Positions 39,578 through 48,244 of a stretch of DNA of 64,000 nt are shown piece after piece. The stretch is from positions 62,001 to 126,000 of the forward strand of contig NZ_JAWLAR010000003.1 in assembly GCF_041395345.1 (NCBI RefSeq), written 5' to 3'. Every line of letters starts with the position of its first letter. Position 1 is the stretch's first letter. A program made the position numbers and the translations under genes. Below the pieces are notes generated by a model. The model was not told the origin of the DNA, ran no database searches, and was given only the letters and a program-made list of their open reading frames with translations. The stretch comes from Dokdonella sp041395345. Lineage in GTDB: Bacteria > Pseudomonadota > Gammaproteobacteria > Xanthomonadales > Rhodanobacteraceae.

Positions 39578-40561
39578 TCAATCGCGGGGGCGCAAGAACA
39601 GGTCCAAATGCGAAGTCCCGTTTCCGCCATGTCTCTTGTCGCTCAGCAGCCACTGCTCCATCACCGCTTCCTTGGTGTCGCAGCTAACCAGTTTTTCCGG
39701 TGACACAATGACATCAATGGATGAAGAATACGCCAGCATCATCTGCAGATACTCATCGTAGTCGAGACCTGAATTTTCCTTCATCGCGTATGGATGAAAC
39801 TCCGTGGCAATTCGAGGCTTGAACCTCGCCAATGTGTCTGCCGCCCCACGCCAGGCAAACACCTCGTGACCCTCGATATCCATCTTCATGAAGTCGAGAC
39901 GATCAATACCTTGGCACATCCAATCAAGGGTTCGAACAGAGGCAAATGTCGAAATGCTCTTGTTTGAGGAAACGCTCTGCACGAGAGCATTCGAGGTGTT
40001 CGGGTCTGTGACGATCGAGACTATCCCGTTGTGGCTGGAGGCGCCGATAGGGAATACCTCGACGTTGTTGAACTTGTTCTTTTCGATGCCCAGGTAGATG
40101 AGCTGAACGTTCTTGTCCATTGGCTCGATCGCGATCACCTTGCCGGAAGCTCCAACCAGATGAGTCGCCAGCATTGTGAAGTAGCCGATGTTTGCACCTA
40201 CGTCGAGAAAGGTATTACCGCTTTTCAGCTCGCGCTTGAGTAGCGCAGTGACGTGCGGCTCATAGGAAATTCCTTTTGCTATTGCGCCGCCGATGTCACG
40301 ATCGGAGCCACGGACGTAGACACTGTAGCCATCGAGCGCAATCTCCACGGGGTCGTGCAGTCCGCCATTCTTGCTCTTGAACTCTTCCGAGTTGATCAGC
40401 AACCGCGCGATTTCGTGCGGAGAAAGTTTCTGGGATTCCGCGAGCGAAGCAAAGTATGCCAAGCCTTTCTCGTCGGGCGCCCTTCCGAGTACAAGCTTGT
40501 AAGCCAGCGTCACATCGTCCTGCGTCGCCACAGCCGTATTGCCATCCATAATCTTGTGCAT
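39578..40561 (-). CDS. FkbM-family methyltransferase with N-terminal DUF4214-like domain (copy 2)
   Basis: Paralogue of the downstream gene with the same architecture: DUF4214-like segment at about 18-63 (LAYKLVLGRAPDEKGLAYF, INSEEFKSKN), then FkbM domain with FLDVGANIGYFTMLATHLVG, VIAIEPMDKNVQLI and FMKMDIEGHEVFAWRGAA. The 327 residues are complete; the SAM motif I Gly residues and the acidic motif-II residue are present in both copies, so both are probably active. The combination of a DUF4214 segment, usually found in surface proteins and glycosyltransferases, with FkbM suggests recruitment of the enzyme to a glycan assembly site. It starts at ATG 40561, 64 bases downstream of the CBS gene. 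Confidence 0.88.
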   Translation of the reverse strand: MHKIMDGNTAVATQDDVTLAYKLVLGRAPDEKGLAYFASLAESQKLSPHEIARLLINSEEFKSKNGGLHDPVEIALDGYSVYVRGSDRDIGGAIAKGISYEPHVTALLKRELKSGNTFLDVGANIGYFTMLATHLVGASGKVIAIEPMDKNVQLIYLGIEKNKFNNVEVFPIGASSHNGIVSIVTDPNTSNALVQSVSSNKSISTFASVRTLDWMCQGIDRLDFMKMDIEGHEVFAWRGAADTLARFKPRIATEFHPYAMKENSGLDYDEYLQMMLAYSSSIDVIVSPEKLVSCDTKEAVMEQWLLSDKRHGGNGTSHLDLFLRPRD

Positions 40562-40625
40562 GCCCAGCGCCTATAGCCTGGTCCTATCGAATCTGCTCAA
40601 CAGGACGAACAACGATCCCTGTTTC

Positions 40626-41996
<1,371 letters not shown>

Positions 41997-42174
41997 GCGG
42001 GCTCCGCGCAAGATCGGACAGGGAGCCGAATGATAACCCAGGGTGCTGGTTACGCCGGCCGGGACCGTTGGTGCGAGGGCCGGGATCGACACGGCGAATC
42101 CTGTTCGCAAGCGTACGTTGCGGTGCGCCTCGAACCCGCCAGCATTTATTCATGGCCGGGCGAAAAAGCGAGAA

Positions 42175-42201
42175 GCGGGCGGGTCTGAGACCCGCCCCTG
42201 C
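42175..42201. repeat. Palindromic repeat, family B (copy 2)
   Basis: GCGGGCGGGTCTGAGACCCG followed by CCCCTGC; the central 15 bases CGGGTCTGAGACCCG are nearly self-complementary. It matches the element at 4591-4617 and the adjacent one at 42348-42374. Confidence 0.75.
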
Positions 42202-42289
42202 GAGTTGCATGGAAACTTCGGGGCTGAGGACCTAAACAAAGCGGAAGCGCGTGGTAGGTGATCGAAACCCGCGCCGCCATTCGGCTTGT

Positions 42290-42318
42290 CTGCAGGAGCG
42301 AGCATCAACCGCGATGTC
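42290..42318. repeat. REP-like element, family A (copy 1)
   Basis: TGCAGGAGCGAGCATCAACC followed by GCGATGTCC; same design as GTAGGAGC..GCTTCAGC..GCGATGC elements elsewhere in the window, here diverged in the stem. Confidence 0.6.
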
Positions 42319-42347
42319 CTTTTGGCAACCGGGCGAAATAGCGAAAA

Positions 42348-42374
42348 GTGGGCGGGTCTGAGACGCGCCCCTGC
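42348..42374. repeat. Palindromic repeat, family B (copy 3)
   Basis: GTGGGCGGGTCTGAGACGCG followed by CCCCTGC. One stem position differs from copy 2. Part of a direct repeat that also includes the flanking GGGCGAAATAGCGAAAA. Confidence 0.75.
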
Positions 42375-42421
42375 GAAATATATGGTGGATGACCGAAACC
42401 GATCGTCGCCATTCGGCTTGT

Positions 42422-42450
42422 CTGTAGGAGCGAGCTTCAGCTGCGATGCT
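42422..42450. repeat. REP-like element, family A (copy 2)
   Basis: CTGTAGGAGCGAGCTTCAGC followed by TGCGATGCT. Closest to the common form; 132 bases from copy 1 and preceded by the same CCATTCGGCTTGTCTG block. Confidence 0.75.
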
Positions 42451-42605
42451 ATTGCGCTCACATACGAGAGCATCGCAAGTGAGGGAGCACCCTTTTCGGG
42501 ACGGCTGAAGCCGGCCCCTGCTGTGTTCAATGGGGATGTGTCGCGCGTCTGGAACGCAGCGCCGCTGGCTTTCTTGAGCATCAGCGGCGCGCAGAATCGG
42601 GAAGA

Positions 42606-42839
42606 TCAGTGTGAGGCGGGGGCCTGGTGCAAGTGTTCCCACATGTAGGTCAACTTGTCTTTCGCCAGCAGCTTTTCTTTCTTGAGAGTGTGCAAGGTGA
42701 CCACGTCCATGGGCAGTACGCCAAGTTCGGCGTCGCGTACCTTGTCATCCAGTTCCTTGTGCTTGTGATAAAGCTGACGGAATTCGGTGTTGCCGTGCAT
42801 CAAGGATTCCAGATCTTCTCTCTCAGCTTGTTCGAACAT
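42606..42839 (-). CDS. YdcH/DUF465 family small protein
   Basis: A 77-residue soluble helical protein beginning MFEQAEREDLESLMHGNTEF, with HKELDDKVRDAELG and LKKEKLLAKDKL in the C-terminal half. This is the DUF465 (YdcH-like) pattern, predicted to form a coiled-coil hairpin; no function is established. The gene has a strong ribosome-binding site GAGGAGG and, about 30 bases before it, a large perfect-looking hairpin (42872-42908), so its leader may be structured. It is probably a single-gene unit. Confidence 0.85.
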   Translation of the reverse strand: MFEQAEREDLESLMHGNTEFRQLYHKHKELDDKVRDAELGVLPMDVVTLHTLKKEKLLAKDKLTYMWEHLHQAPASH

Positions 42840-43228
42840 CAGGCTACCTCCTCAAAAGTCGGAAACGCATACCCATGACGCGGCGCCGGAGAGGCGTCGC
42901 GTCATGGGTTGCGAGGACGATGGAACAGACACGCTATGGCCTGTAATCAGGCCGCCAGGGCCGTAGGGTCCAGCACTCGGGCCGCGCGTACCAGCTTGCG
43001 ACTCGGGCGGGCGCCACTGCCAGGCACTCGACCGTGCGTTACGGCTCTGCAAAGCCGAAATCGCTGGGTGAACGGTCATCTGTGCTGAACTCATGGGCTA
43101 GGCATATCCCATGCGGGTTCCAGAGAAACACCGGGTCGCATGGGATTTAGAAACTACTCCTTTGCCCGAGGCTTGGCAACCGTCATTCCGCGCTTTTGTC
43201 GGGGCCCAGCAAAAATCGCAAGTTGTTG
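42840..43228. other. Intergenic region between the ompA-like operon and ydcH-like gene
   Basis: About 390 bases. Besides the leader hairpin at 42872-42908 there is a small palindrome GGCCTGTAATCAGGCC near 42937-42952. Short frames here have no convincing start or composition. No terminator with a T run was seen after the OmpA-family gene. Confidence 0.4.
42872..42908 (-). promoter_or_regulatory. Strong hairpin in the leader of the ydcH-like gene
   Basis: Arms 42872-42887 (CCCATGACGCGGCGCC) and 42893-42908 (GGCGTCGCGTCATGGG) pair with one mismatch and a 5-base loop. It lies just upstream of the ribosome-binding site of the DUF465 gene. No T run follows in the direction of transcription, so it is not a typical terminator; a role in leader stability or translation control is inferred, not shown. 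Confidence 0.45.
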
Positions 43229-44200
43229 TTATTCCTCAAGAATTACATCAACCCTGCGATTTTTGGCGCGGCCGGCCGCGGTGTCATTCGAGGCTACAGG
43301 CCGCTCTGCGCCTACGCCTACGGCGGTCATTCGAGCGGCATCGACGCCCATCGCGACCAGGGTCTCAAGCACGGCTTCGGCACGCTTCTGGGACAGAATC
43401 AGGTTGGCATTGGCGTTGCCGGTCGAATCGGTATGCCCCTCGATCAGAATCCGCTTGTTCGGGTCTGCGGCCACGAATTCGGCGAGCTTGTCGAGCGATT
43501 CGCGGGCCTCGGGGCGCAAATTCGACTGTCCGGAGGCAAAGGCCACGTCGTCGAGGGTCATTTGCATGCCGCGCGAGCCCTGGGTGGCGCGCAGATTGCT
43601 CAGGCGAACCCTGAGCGCTTCTGCAGCGGCACCGGCCAGTTCGGCCTCCTGGCGCGCCAGTGCAGTCTCCTGGGCCTGCGCATCGGCCAGTCGGCGGGCC
43701 TGGATCGCTTCCTCGCGTGCCGCCGCCGTGGCCTGTTCACCCAGGATCAGGGCCTGTTCGGCATTCATGGCCTCGCGCTGGGCCTCTTCGGCACGGATCT
43801 GGGCCAGCAGGCGCTGCTGATCGAGTTCACGCCGCGCCTGTTCAGCTTCGTGGCGAGCCGCGGCCAGTTGCAGGCGGCCGTGCTCGCGCTGCAGGGCCTC
43901 CTGCTCGTTTTCCAGGTCCGTCACCTGGGCGGCGGCCCATGCGATATCGACGCGGCGTTCCGCCATGTAGAGCAGATGCGGGCGCTTCTTGCCGCGGCCA
44001 TCCTTCTGCAGCGCAGCCAGCGCAGCCTGGGCCCTGGCAATTTCGTTGGTCGCGTAACTGCCGAGTTTCGGATCGGATTCGAGCTGGGCCAGGCTGCGAG
44101 CAAGGCGCTCGACATCCATATCCTGCTTGGCCGCCTTGCTGGGTCCAGAGGCGATCAGGGCGGCGACAACGAGGGCCAGGGTGAGAACGAAGCGGATCAT
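43229..44200 (-). CDS. OmpA-family envelope protein with coiled-coil region
   Basis: Periplasmic or outer-membrane-associated peptidoglycan-binding protein of 323 residues. A signal peptide (MIRFVLTLALVVAALIASGP) is followed by a DUF4398-like N-terminal part, a long Ala/Glu/Gln/Arg-rich coiled coil (about 85-190) and a C-terminal OmpA domain with LDDVAFASGQSNLRPEARES and the peptidoglycan-binding motif ILIEGHTDSTGNANANL...LSQKRA. The combination is typical of Xanthomonad envelope proteins. The start overlaps the lipoprotein gene by four bases, indicating translational coupling, and the two probably act together at the cell wall. Confidence 0.92.
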   Translation of the reverse strand: MIRFVLTLALVVAALIASGPSKAAKQDMDVERLARSLAQLESDPKLGSYATNEIARAQAALAALQKDGRGKKRPHLLYMAERRVDIAWAAAQVTDLENEQEALQREHGRLQLAAARHEAEQARRELDQQRLLAQIRAEEAQREAMNAEQALILGEQATAAAREEAIQARRLADAQAQETALARQEAELAGAAAEALRVRLSNLRATQGSRGMQMTLDDVAFASGQSNLRPEARESLDKLAEFVAADPNKRILIEGHTDSTGNANANLILSQKRAEAVLETLVAMGVDAARMTAVGVGAERPVASNDTAAGRAKNRRVDVILEE

Positions 44201-44589
44201 CGGGACTCTCCGTAGCTGCTTTCGCTGCTGCCCAGAAGGCGCTCGATCTCGGCGTTTTCCTGCTTGAGGCCATCGACCGCCTCACGCAGTTTGCCGAGCT
44301 TGGCCTTGGTCATGGCCAGTTCGCTGTTTACTGAGGATTCGTCAGCCAGGTTGGCGGCCTCGGTGTATTCGCGATCCTGGCTCGCCAGCCGTGCCTGTCT
44401 GAGCTTGTCCTCGGCAAAACGCAGCTCGAGCGGGGCGTAGGTCTGGGCGCCGGCGCTGCGGGCGCTGGCGAGGCGCTGCGGGGCGTTGCCGAGCACATCC
44501 GGCGGCGGGCGCGTGGGGCCGCAGGCAGCCAGTAACAGGGCCAGCGAAACGACGAATGGAGCATGGATTTTCGTACCGCTTGGTGTCAT
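44197..44589 (-). CDS. DUF4398-type lipoprotein
   Basis: From the ATG at 44589 the product has 130 residues beginning MTPSGTKIHAPFVVSLALLL, then the lipobox L-A-A-C at 20-23 (Cys23 becomes lipidated) and a helical body with SAGAQTYAPLELRFAEDKLR and LADESSVNSELAMTKAKLGK, the DUF4398 pattern. It is predicted to be anchored in the outer membrane and to precede the OmpA-family gene by a four-base overlap. The longer frame to 44613 (extra MLRAQRTV) is less likely because it would put basic residues too far from the lipobox. Divergent from pilU, with 103 bases between them. Confidence 0.85.
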   Translation of the reverse strand: MTPSGTKIHAPFVVSLALLLAACGPTRPPPDVLGNAPQRLASARSAGAQTYAPLELRFAEDKLRQARLASQDREYTEAANLADESSVNSELAMTKAKLGKLREAVDGLKQENAEIERLLGSSESSYGESR

Positions 44590-44692
44590 AACTGTTCTCT
44601 GTGCACGGAGCATCGCCCTATTGTGGGAAGCTGGCCGGGCATTGGCAACGTTCTTCGTTGGGTTTGAACCAGGTTTCAGGGGATTTGATCAG

Positions 44693-45796
44693 ATGGATAT
44701 CGGATATTTTCTCAAACTGATGACCGAGAAAGGCGCGTCAGACATGTTTCTGACAACAGGCGCCCCGGTAAACATCAAGGTCGAGGGCAAACTGTATCCG
44801 CTTGGCAATACCGGCCTGCCCGGCGGCATGGTCAAGAAGATCGCCTATTCGCTGATGGATGAAGGCCAGGTTCCGCAGTTCGAGAAGAACCTCGAGCTGA
44901 ACATGGCCATTGCGGTCAAGGACGCCGGCCGCTTCCGCATCAACGTGTTCAAGCAGCGCGGTGAAGTCGGCATGGTCATCCGTGCGATCAAGAGCGAGAT
45001 CCCGACCATCGAACAGTTGCGCCTGCCGCAATTGTTCAAGGACCTGATCATGGAGCCGCGCGGTCTGGTTCTGGTCGTGGGTGCCACCGGCTCGGGCAAG
45101 TCGACGACGCTGGCAGCGATGATCGACCATCGCAACCAGAACACCTCCGGCCACATCCTCACTGTCGAAGACCCCATCGAGTATCTCTACCGGCACAAGA
45201 AATCCGTGGTCAACCAGCGCGAAGTCGGCCTCGACACGCACAGCTACCACGAGGCATTGAAGAATGCGATGCGCGAAGCGCCGGATGTCATCCTGATCGG
45301 CGAGATCCGTGATGCCGAAACCATGGAGGCAGCCATTTCGTTCTCGGAAACCGGCCATCTGTGCCTGGCGACCCTGCACTCCAACAATGCCGACCAGACC
45401 CTGGAACGCATCCTCAACTTCTTCCCGGAATCCGCGCACCGCAACATCCTGATGAACCTGGCCCTGAACCTGCGTTCGGTCATTTCGCAGCGCCTGGTCA
45501 TGGGCAAGGATGGTCGGCGCCTGCCAGCCGTGGAAGTCTTGCTGAATACCCCGCTGATCCGCGACATGATCCGCCGCGGTCAGATCCATGAGATGAAGGA
45601 AGCCATGGATCGCAGCCTGCAGGAAGGCATGCAGACCTTCGACCGGGCGCTCTACACGCTCTACAAGGAAGGTCTGATCGAGCTCGAGGAAGCCCTGGCC
45701 AAGGCCGATTCGCGCGATGGCCTGGCGCTGAAGATCCGCCTGGCAGAAGGCGGCGAAACACCGATGGACGAAGGCTTCGAAGACGCGCATTTCTAG
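44693..45796 (+). CDS. pilU: Type IV pilus retraction ATPase PilU
   Basis: Hexameric ATPase aiding pilus retraction and twitching motility at the inner membrane. The 367-residue product begins MDIGYFLKLMTEKGASDMFL, the PilU N-terminus, and has Walker A VVGATGSGKSTTLAAMIDHR, the Asp box SGHILTVEDPIEYLY, Walker B VILIGEIRDAETMEAA and the His box HLCLATLHSNNADQTLERI, so it should be active. It lacks the long N-terminus of PilB. The ATG at 44693 is chosen on family length; a frame extending to 44486 lies within the divergent gene. PilT is not in the window. Confidence 0.95.
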   Translation: MDIGYFLKLMTEKGASDMFLTTGAPVNIKVEGKLYPLGNTGLPGGMVKKIAYSLMDEGQVPQFEKNLELNMAIAVKDAGRFRINVFKQRGEVGMVIRAIKSEIPTIEQLRLPQLFKDLIMEPRGLVLVVGATGSGKSTTLAAMIDHRNQNTSGHILTVEDPIEYLYRHKKSVVNQREVGLDTHSYHEALKNAMREAPDVILIGEIRDAETMEAAISFSETGHLCLATLHSNNADQTLERILNFFPESAHRNILMNLALNLRSVISQRLVMGKDGRRLPAVEVLLNTPLIRDMIRRGQIHEMKEAMDRSLQEGMQTFDRALYTLYKEGLIELEEALAKADSRDGLALKIRLAEGGETPMDEGFEDAHF

Positions 45797-46127
45797 GCCG
45801 ATCCGATTTCCTGGTAGCGATTCCTCGACGGTCTGATCAACGTCCGATCCTGATTCGACAGGCTCACCACGAACGGAGCAAACAAAAGCGGATCGATGGA
45901 CCTCGGCCATTCTCCTCGGTAGAAAAGCCGTTCGTCCCCGGATCGAGTCCGCGAGTCTCACGCCATGCCGTTCGCACCTCTGTTCCGGCCCTTCCTGTTC
46001 CAGCCCGCCAAGGGTTGATCCCCGGGCCATGAGGCAAAGTGCCCCGCCTGGCGGGCGCCATTCGGGGTGAGGCCGAGATTGGGTAGTGCGATACTGGAAC
46101 TCCGATTTCACCCGAGGCCCGGCTCCG
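45797..46127. other. Intergenic region between pilU and the PiuC-like gene
   Basis: About 330 bases. At 45854-45876 there is a copy of a short oligonucleotide (TTCGACAGGCTCACCACGAA) of a kind repeated widely in many bacterial genomes. Another stretch (45931-45959) resembles 60524-60552. No gene or terminator with a T run was identified; short minus-strand frames are not convincing. Confidence 0.45.
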
Positions 46128-46799
46128 ATGATCCACCATCTTCGCAACGTGCTAGAACCCGCTGAGCTTGCCAACCTGCGTGCCATCGCGGCACGAGCGC
46201 AGTTTGTCGACGGACGCATCTCCAACCAGCACCACCCGCTGAAGAACAACCAGCAGATCGCACAATCCGACCCGGCCGCGATCGAGCCAGGAAAGATTCT
46301 GCGTGATGCGCTGTTCCGACACCCGAACATGCGCGTCGGCGCATTCCCGAGGAACATGGCCAACCCGACCATTTCCCGCTACGAGCCCGGCATGAAGTAT
46401 GGCTGGCACATGGATGAGGCGCTGTTTCCGTCAACCCCGCCGATGCGCTCGGATGTTTCCTGCACGGTCTTCCTGTCGGATCCGGAAGACTATGACGGTG
46501 GCGAGCTGATGATCTCGCAGGGGCAGCACGCGCTTCCGATCAAGTTTCCCGCCGGCGACGCGGTGCTGTATCCCTCGACCACGATTCACCAGGTCGCAGC
46601 GGTGACCCGCGGCGTGCGCCTGGTCGGCATCACCTGGCTGCAAAGCTACGTCCCGAACGCCCAGCATCGCGAACTCCTGCAGCAGGTCGAGGAGGCTCGG
46701 GAAATCGAGATGAACCGTGGCGAACAGGCCGATTTGCGCATGCTGCTGATGCTCGGCGCGTTGCGCAACAACCTGTTCCGGATGTGGTCGGACGCCTAG
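46128..46799 (+). CDS. Fe(II)/2-oxoglutarate dioxygenase, PiuC/PKHD type
   Basis: The 223-residue product from ATG 46128 is the size of PiuC-like PKHD hydroxylases. It shows the metal-binding HxD in YGWHMDEALFPSTPP near residue 98, the distal His in PSTTIHQVAAVTRGVR and the Arg that binds 2-oxoglutarate. It starts MIHHLRNVLEPAELANLRAI, the family pattern. Related genes are often near TonB receptors and iron genes; here the nearest receptor is 6 kb away on the other strand. The substrate is unknown. An in-frame start at 46086 is possible but has no ribosome-binding site. Confidence 0.9.
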   Translation: MIHHLRNVLEPAELANLRAIAARAQFVDGRISNQHHPLKNNQQIAQSDPAAIEPGKILRDALFRHPNMRVGAFPRNMANPTISRYEPGMKYGWHMDEALFPSTPPMRSDVSCTVFLSDPEDYDGGELMISQGQHALPIKFPAGDAVLYPSTTIHQVAAVTRGVRLVGITWLQSYVPNAQHRELLQQVEEAREIEMNRGEQADLRMLLMLGALRNNLFRMWSDA

Positions 46800-46853
46800 G
46801 GAGACTCCTCCAGTCGAAGAAACATGCGTCGTCCGAATTCACGCGCTCACAGC

Positions 46854-46880
46854 GTAGGAGCCGGCTTCTGCGGCTATGCG
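46854..46880. repeat. REP-like element, family A, diverged
   Basis: GTAGGAGCCGGCTTCTGCGG followed by CTATGCG; the arms differ from the consensus at the 3' side. It opens the REP array and lies in the orientation opposite to the copies from 46898 on. Confidence 0.65.
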
Positions 46881-46897
46881 TTTGAGGATCCTGCAAC

Positions 46898-46929
46898 AGG
46901 AGCATCGCGGCTGAAGCCGGCTCCTACAG
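46898..46929. repeat. REP-like element, family A
   Basis: AGGAGCATCGCGGCTGAAGC followed by CGGCTCCTACAG; the arms CTGTAGGAGCC and GGCTGAAGCC form the typical imperfect REP hairpin. First complete copy in the 107-base tandem unit. Confidence 0.8.
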
Positions 46930-46936
46930 GGAATGG

Positions 46937-46967
46937 GGGAGGCGTCGCGACTGAAGCAAGTCTCCCT
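46937..46967. repeat. REP-like element, diverged form within the tandem unit
   Basis: GGGAGGCGTCGCGACTGAAG followed by CAAGTCTCCCT; same GGAG..GCTTCAG..GCGAC architecture as the family-A copies but with a changed stem. A second copy lies 107 bases on (around 47044). Confidence 0.7.
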
Positions 46968-47004
46968 TTCAAGGCGGTTTAAGCCACTCCCGCGAATTTC
47001 GACC

Positions 47005-47036
47005 AGGAGCATCGCGGCTGAAGCCGGGTCCTACAG
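47005..47036. repeat. REP-like element, family A, second tandem copy
   Basis: Same sequence as the element at 46898 except one base in the lower stem (CCGGGTCC in place of CCGGCTCC), 107 bases downstream. Confidence 0.8.
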
Positions 47037-47132
47037 GGAATGGGGGAGGCGTCGCGACTGAAGCAAGTCTCCCTTTCGAGACGGTTGAAGCTACTCCCGC
47101 GAATCTCGAATCTCGAATCTCGAATTCCGAGT

Positions 47133-47166
47133 TGGAGCATCGCGGCTGAAGCCGGCTCCTACAGGA
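47133..47166. repeat. REP-like element, family A, third copy, overlapping a gene end
   Basis: TGGAGCATCGCGGCTGAAGC followed by CGGCTCCTACAGGA. The TAG stop codon of the sulfotransferase-like gene (complement at 47159-47161) lies within this element. Confidence 0.8.
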
Positions 47167-48226
47167 GCGCTTGCAGTTCTGGATGGCGCTTTGCCATGTG
47201 TTCCGCGAAGCGCAGCCCGTCAGCGATCTCGCTTGCGAACTTTCGGCGTGACAGGTCGAGGTCGTGGATTCGGTCAGCCGGCGAATAGGCGTGCGCCGGG
47301 CTCTTTGCGTAAGCGCGCATCTCCGGCCACTGTGCGACAGCGCCGGCGCTCGTTGCACGGCCGCTCAGTCCAAGATGCTTTCTGGCCGCATCGAGCAGCG
47401 CGTCGGGCTGCTCGAGCCACTGCTCGAAGTCGAGCATCATGATCCTGCCTTTTCCTGCATCGGCGTCCGCGGCGCGCCGAAAACGCAGCAATTCGGATAG
47501 CCAGCCCATTGCCAGAATCTCGGCGTGACCGAGTTCATGCAGCCGTGGGGACTCAGCTCCGAGGGTTTCATGCAAGTACTGGAGCCTGGCCGGCGCACCG
47601 TGCAAGGCGTCGAGTCCGCCGCCCTGCCCCTTGAGCATGGTCGCCATATAACTTTCAAGCGGAATATGCAGAAGAATCAGGCGACTTGCCGAATCGTGTT
47701 CGAGTGCACTTTCGATGAGGTCGTTGCAGGTACTGGTGGCCTTGATCAAGGCCCGTTGTCCTGGCGAGAAACCGCGTCCGAGCAGTTTCAACGAGCCATC
47801 GAACAGGGCCGACCATTGCGCGGCGGAAACACGTGACAGGGGTGAATCAAGCTCACGCCGCGCGGCGGAAAGTTCACGCAATGCGAGCGGTTCACGCAAG
47901 CCGAGTAGATTGCCGTCCTTGTCCAGCAGACGGCTGATCAGCGTCGAACCGCAATGCCCGATATGGAAGATGTAGTGTGGCGCTTCGACAGGATCTGCAA
48001 CCGCGGCAGATATTGCCGACAGGGTTTCCAGAGTCACCCAGAACCCGTCCCGTCCCTGCAAGCCGAGCCGCTCGTCGAGAAAGGATGCCGCTCGCAAGTC
48101 CGCTTCCGTCAGGCGAACGAACAGCGCGCGACGCTGGATCGTATCCAGTTGTTGCAGGAATGCGCCCGGATCGCGCGCAATGCCTTCGACTGCCGCCGGA
48201 TCAATTGCGGCCGTCATTGCATCCAT
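47159..48226 (-). CDS. Sulfotransferase-like protein
   Basis: A 355-residue cytosolic protein. The stretch HYIFHIGHCGSTLISRLLDK near residues 83-102 resembles the PAPS-binding P-loop of sulfotransferases (GxxxSGTTLL), followed by RALIKATSTCNDLIESALEH, where the second phosphate site would fall. Overall similarity is weaker than for the TPR-sulfotransferases upstream, so the activity is likely but not certain. It starts 18 bases after the 2OG-oxygenase gene and is the third member of a tight minus-strand run. Its 3' end, including the TAG stop, lies inside a REP element. Confidence 0.72.
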   Translation of the reverse strand: MDAMTAAIDPAAVEGIARDPGAFLQQLDTIQRRALFVRLTEADLRAASFLDERLGLQGRDGFWVTLETLSAISAAVADPVEAPHYIFHIGHCGSTLISRLLDKDGNLLGLREPLALRELSAARRELDSPLSRVSAAQWSALFDGSLKLLGRGFSPGQRALIKATSTCNDLIESALEHDSASRLILLHIPLESYMATMLKGQGGGLDALHGAPARLQYLHETLGAESPRLHELGHAEILAMGWLSELLRFRRAADADAGKGRIMMLDFEQWLEQPDALLDAARKHLGLSGRATSAGAVAQWPEMRAYAKSPAHAYSPADRIHDLDLSRRKFASEIADGLRFAEHMAKRHPELQALL

Positions 48227-48244
48227 CCTGCACGGCGAAGAGCC

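Larger units (their letters stand above)
42000..42605. other. Repeat-rich intergenic region upstream of cbs
   Basis: About 600 bases with no convincing gene. It is a patchwork of short palindromes: two copies of the family-B element (42175-42201, 42348-42374), two or three of the family-A REP-like element (42290-42318, 42422-42450, and an inverted one around 42497-42521). Blocks also recur as direct repeats: CCATTCGGCTTGTCTG occurs at 42277 and 42409, 132 bases apart, and the sequence GGGCGAAA...GCGAAAAG around family B occurs twice. Likely a REP/BIME-like cluster. Confidence 0.75.
46800..47158. other. REP-array region
   Basis: The 360 bases between the PiuC-like gene and the sulfotransferase-like gene are nearly all repeat. 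A unit of 107 bases (GGAGCATCGCGGCTGAAGCC...CGCGAATTTCGACC) is present twice (from 46897 and 47004) and a third, partial unit begins at 47134 after a 7-base microsatellite (TCGAATC repeated three times, 47105-47125). Each unit contains REP-like palindromes in two diverged forms. No gene is present. Confidence 0.85.

Noticed and set aside
42852..43094. An 80-residue minus-strand frame upstream of the DUF465 gene
   Set aside because: Composition looks random and it crosses the leader hairpin; no ribosome-binding site.
44738..46372. A 544-residue minus-strand frame
   Set aside because: Antisense to pilU and continues into the PiuC-like gene; no domain seen.
46800..47166. Possible CRISPR array
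   Set aside because: Repeats are long palindromes in a 107-base tandem unit with near-identical spacers, and no cas gene is in the window; it is a REP array.
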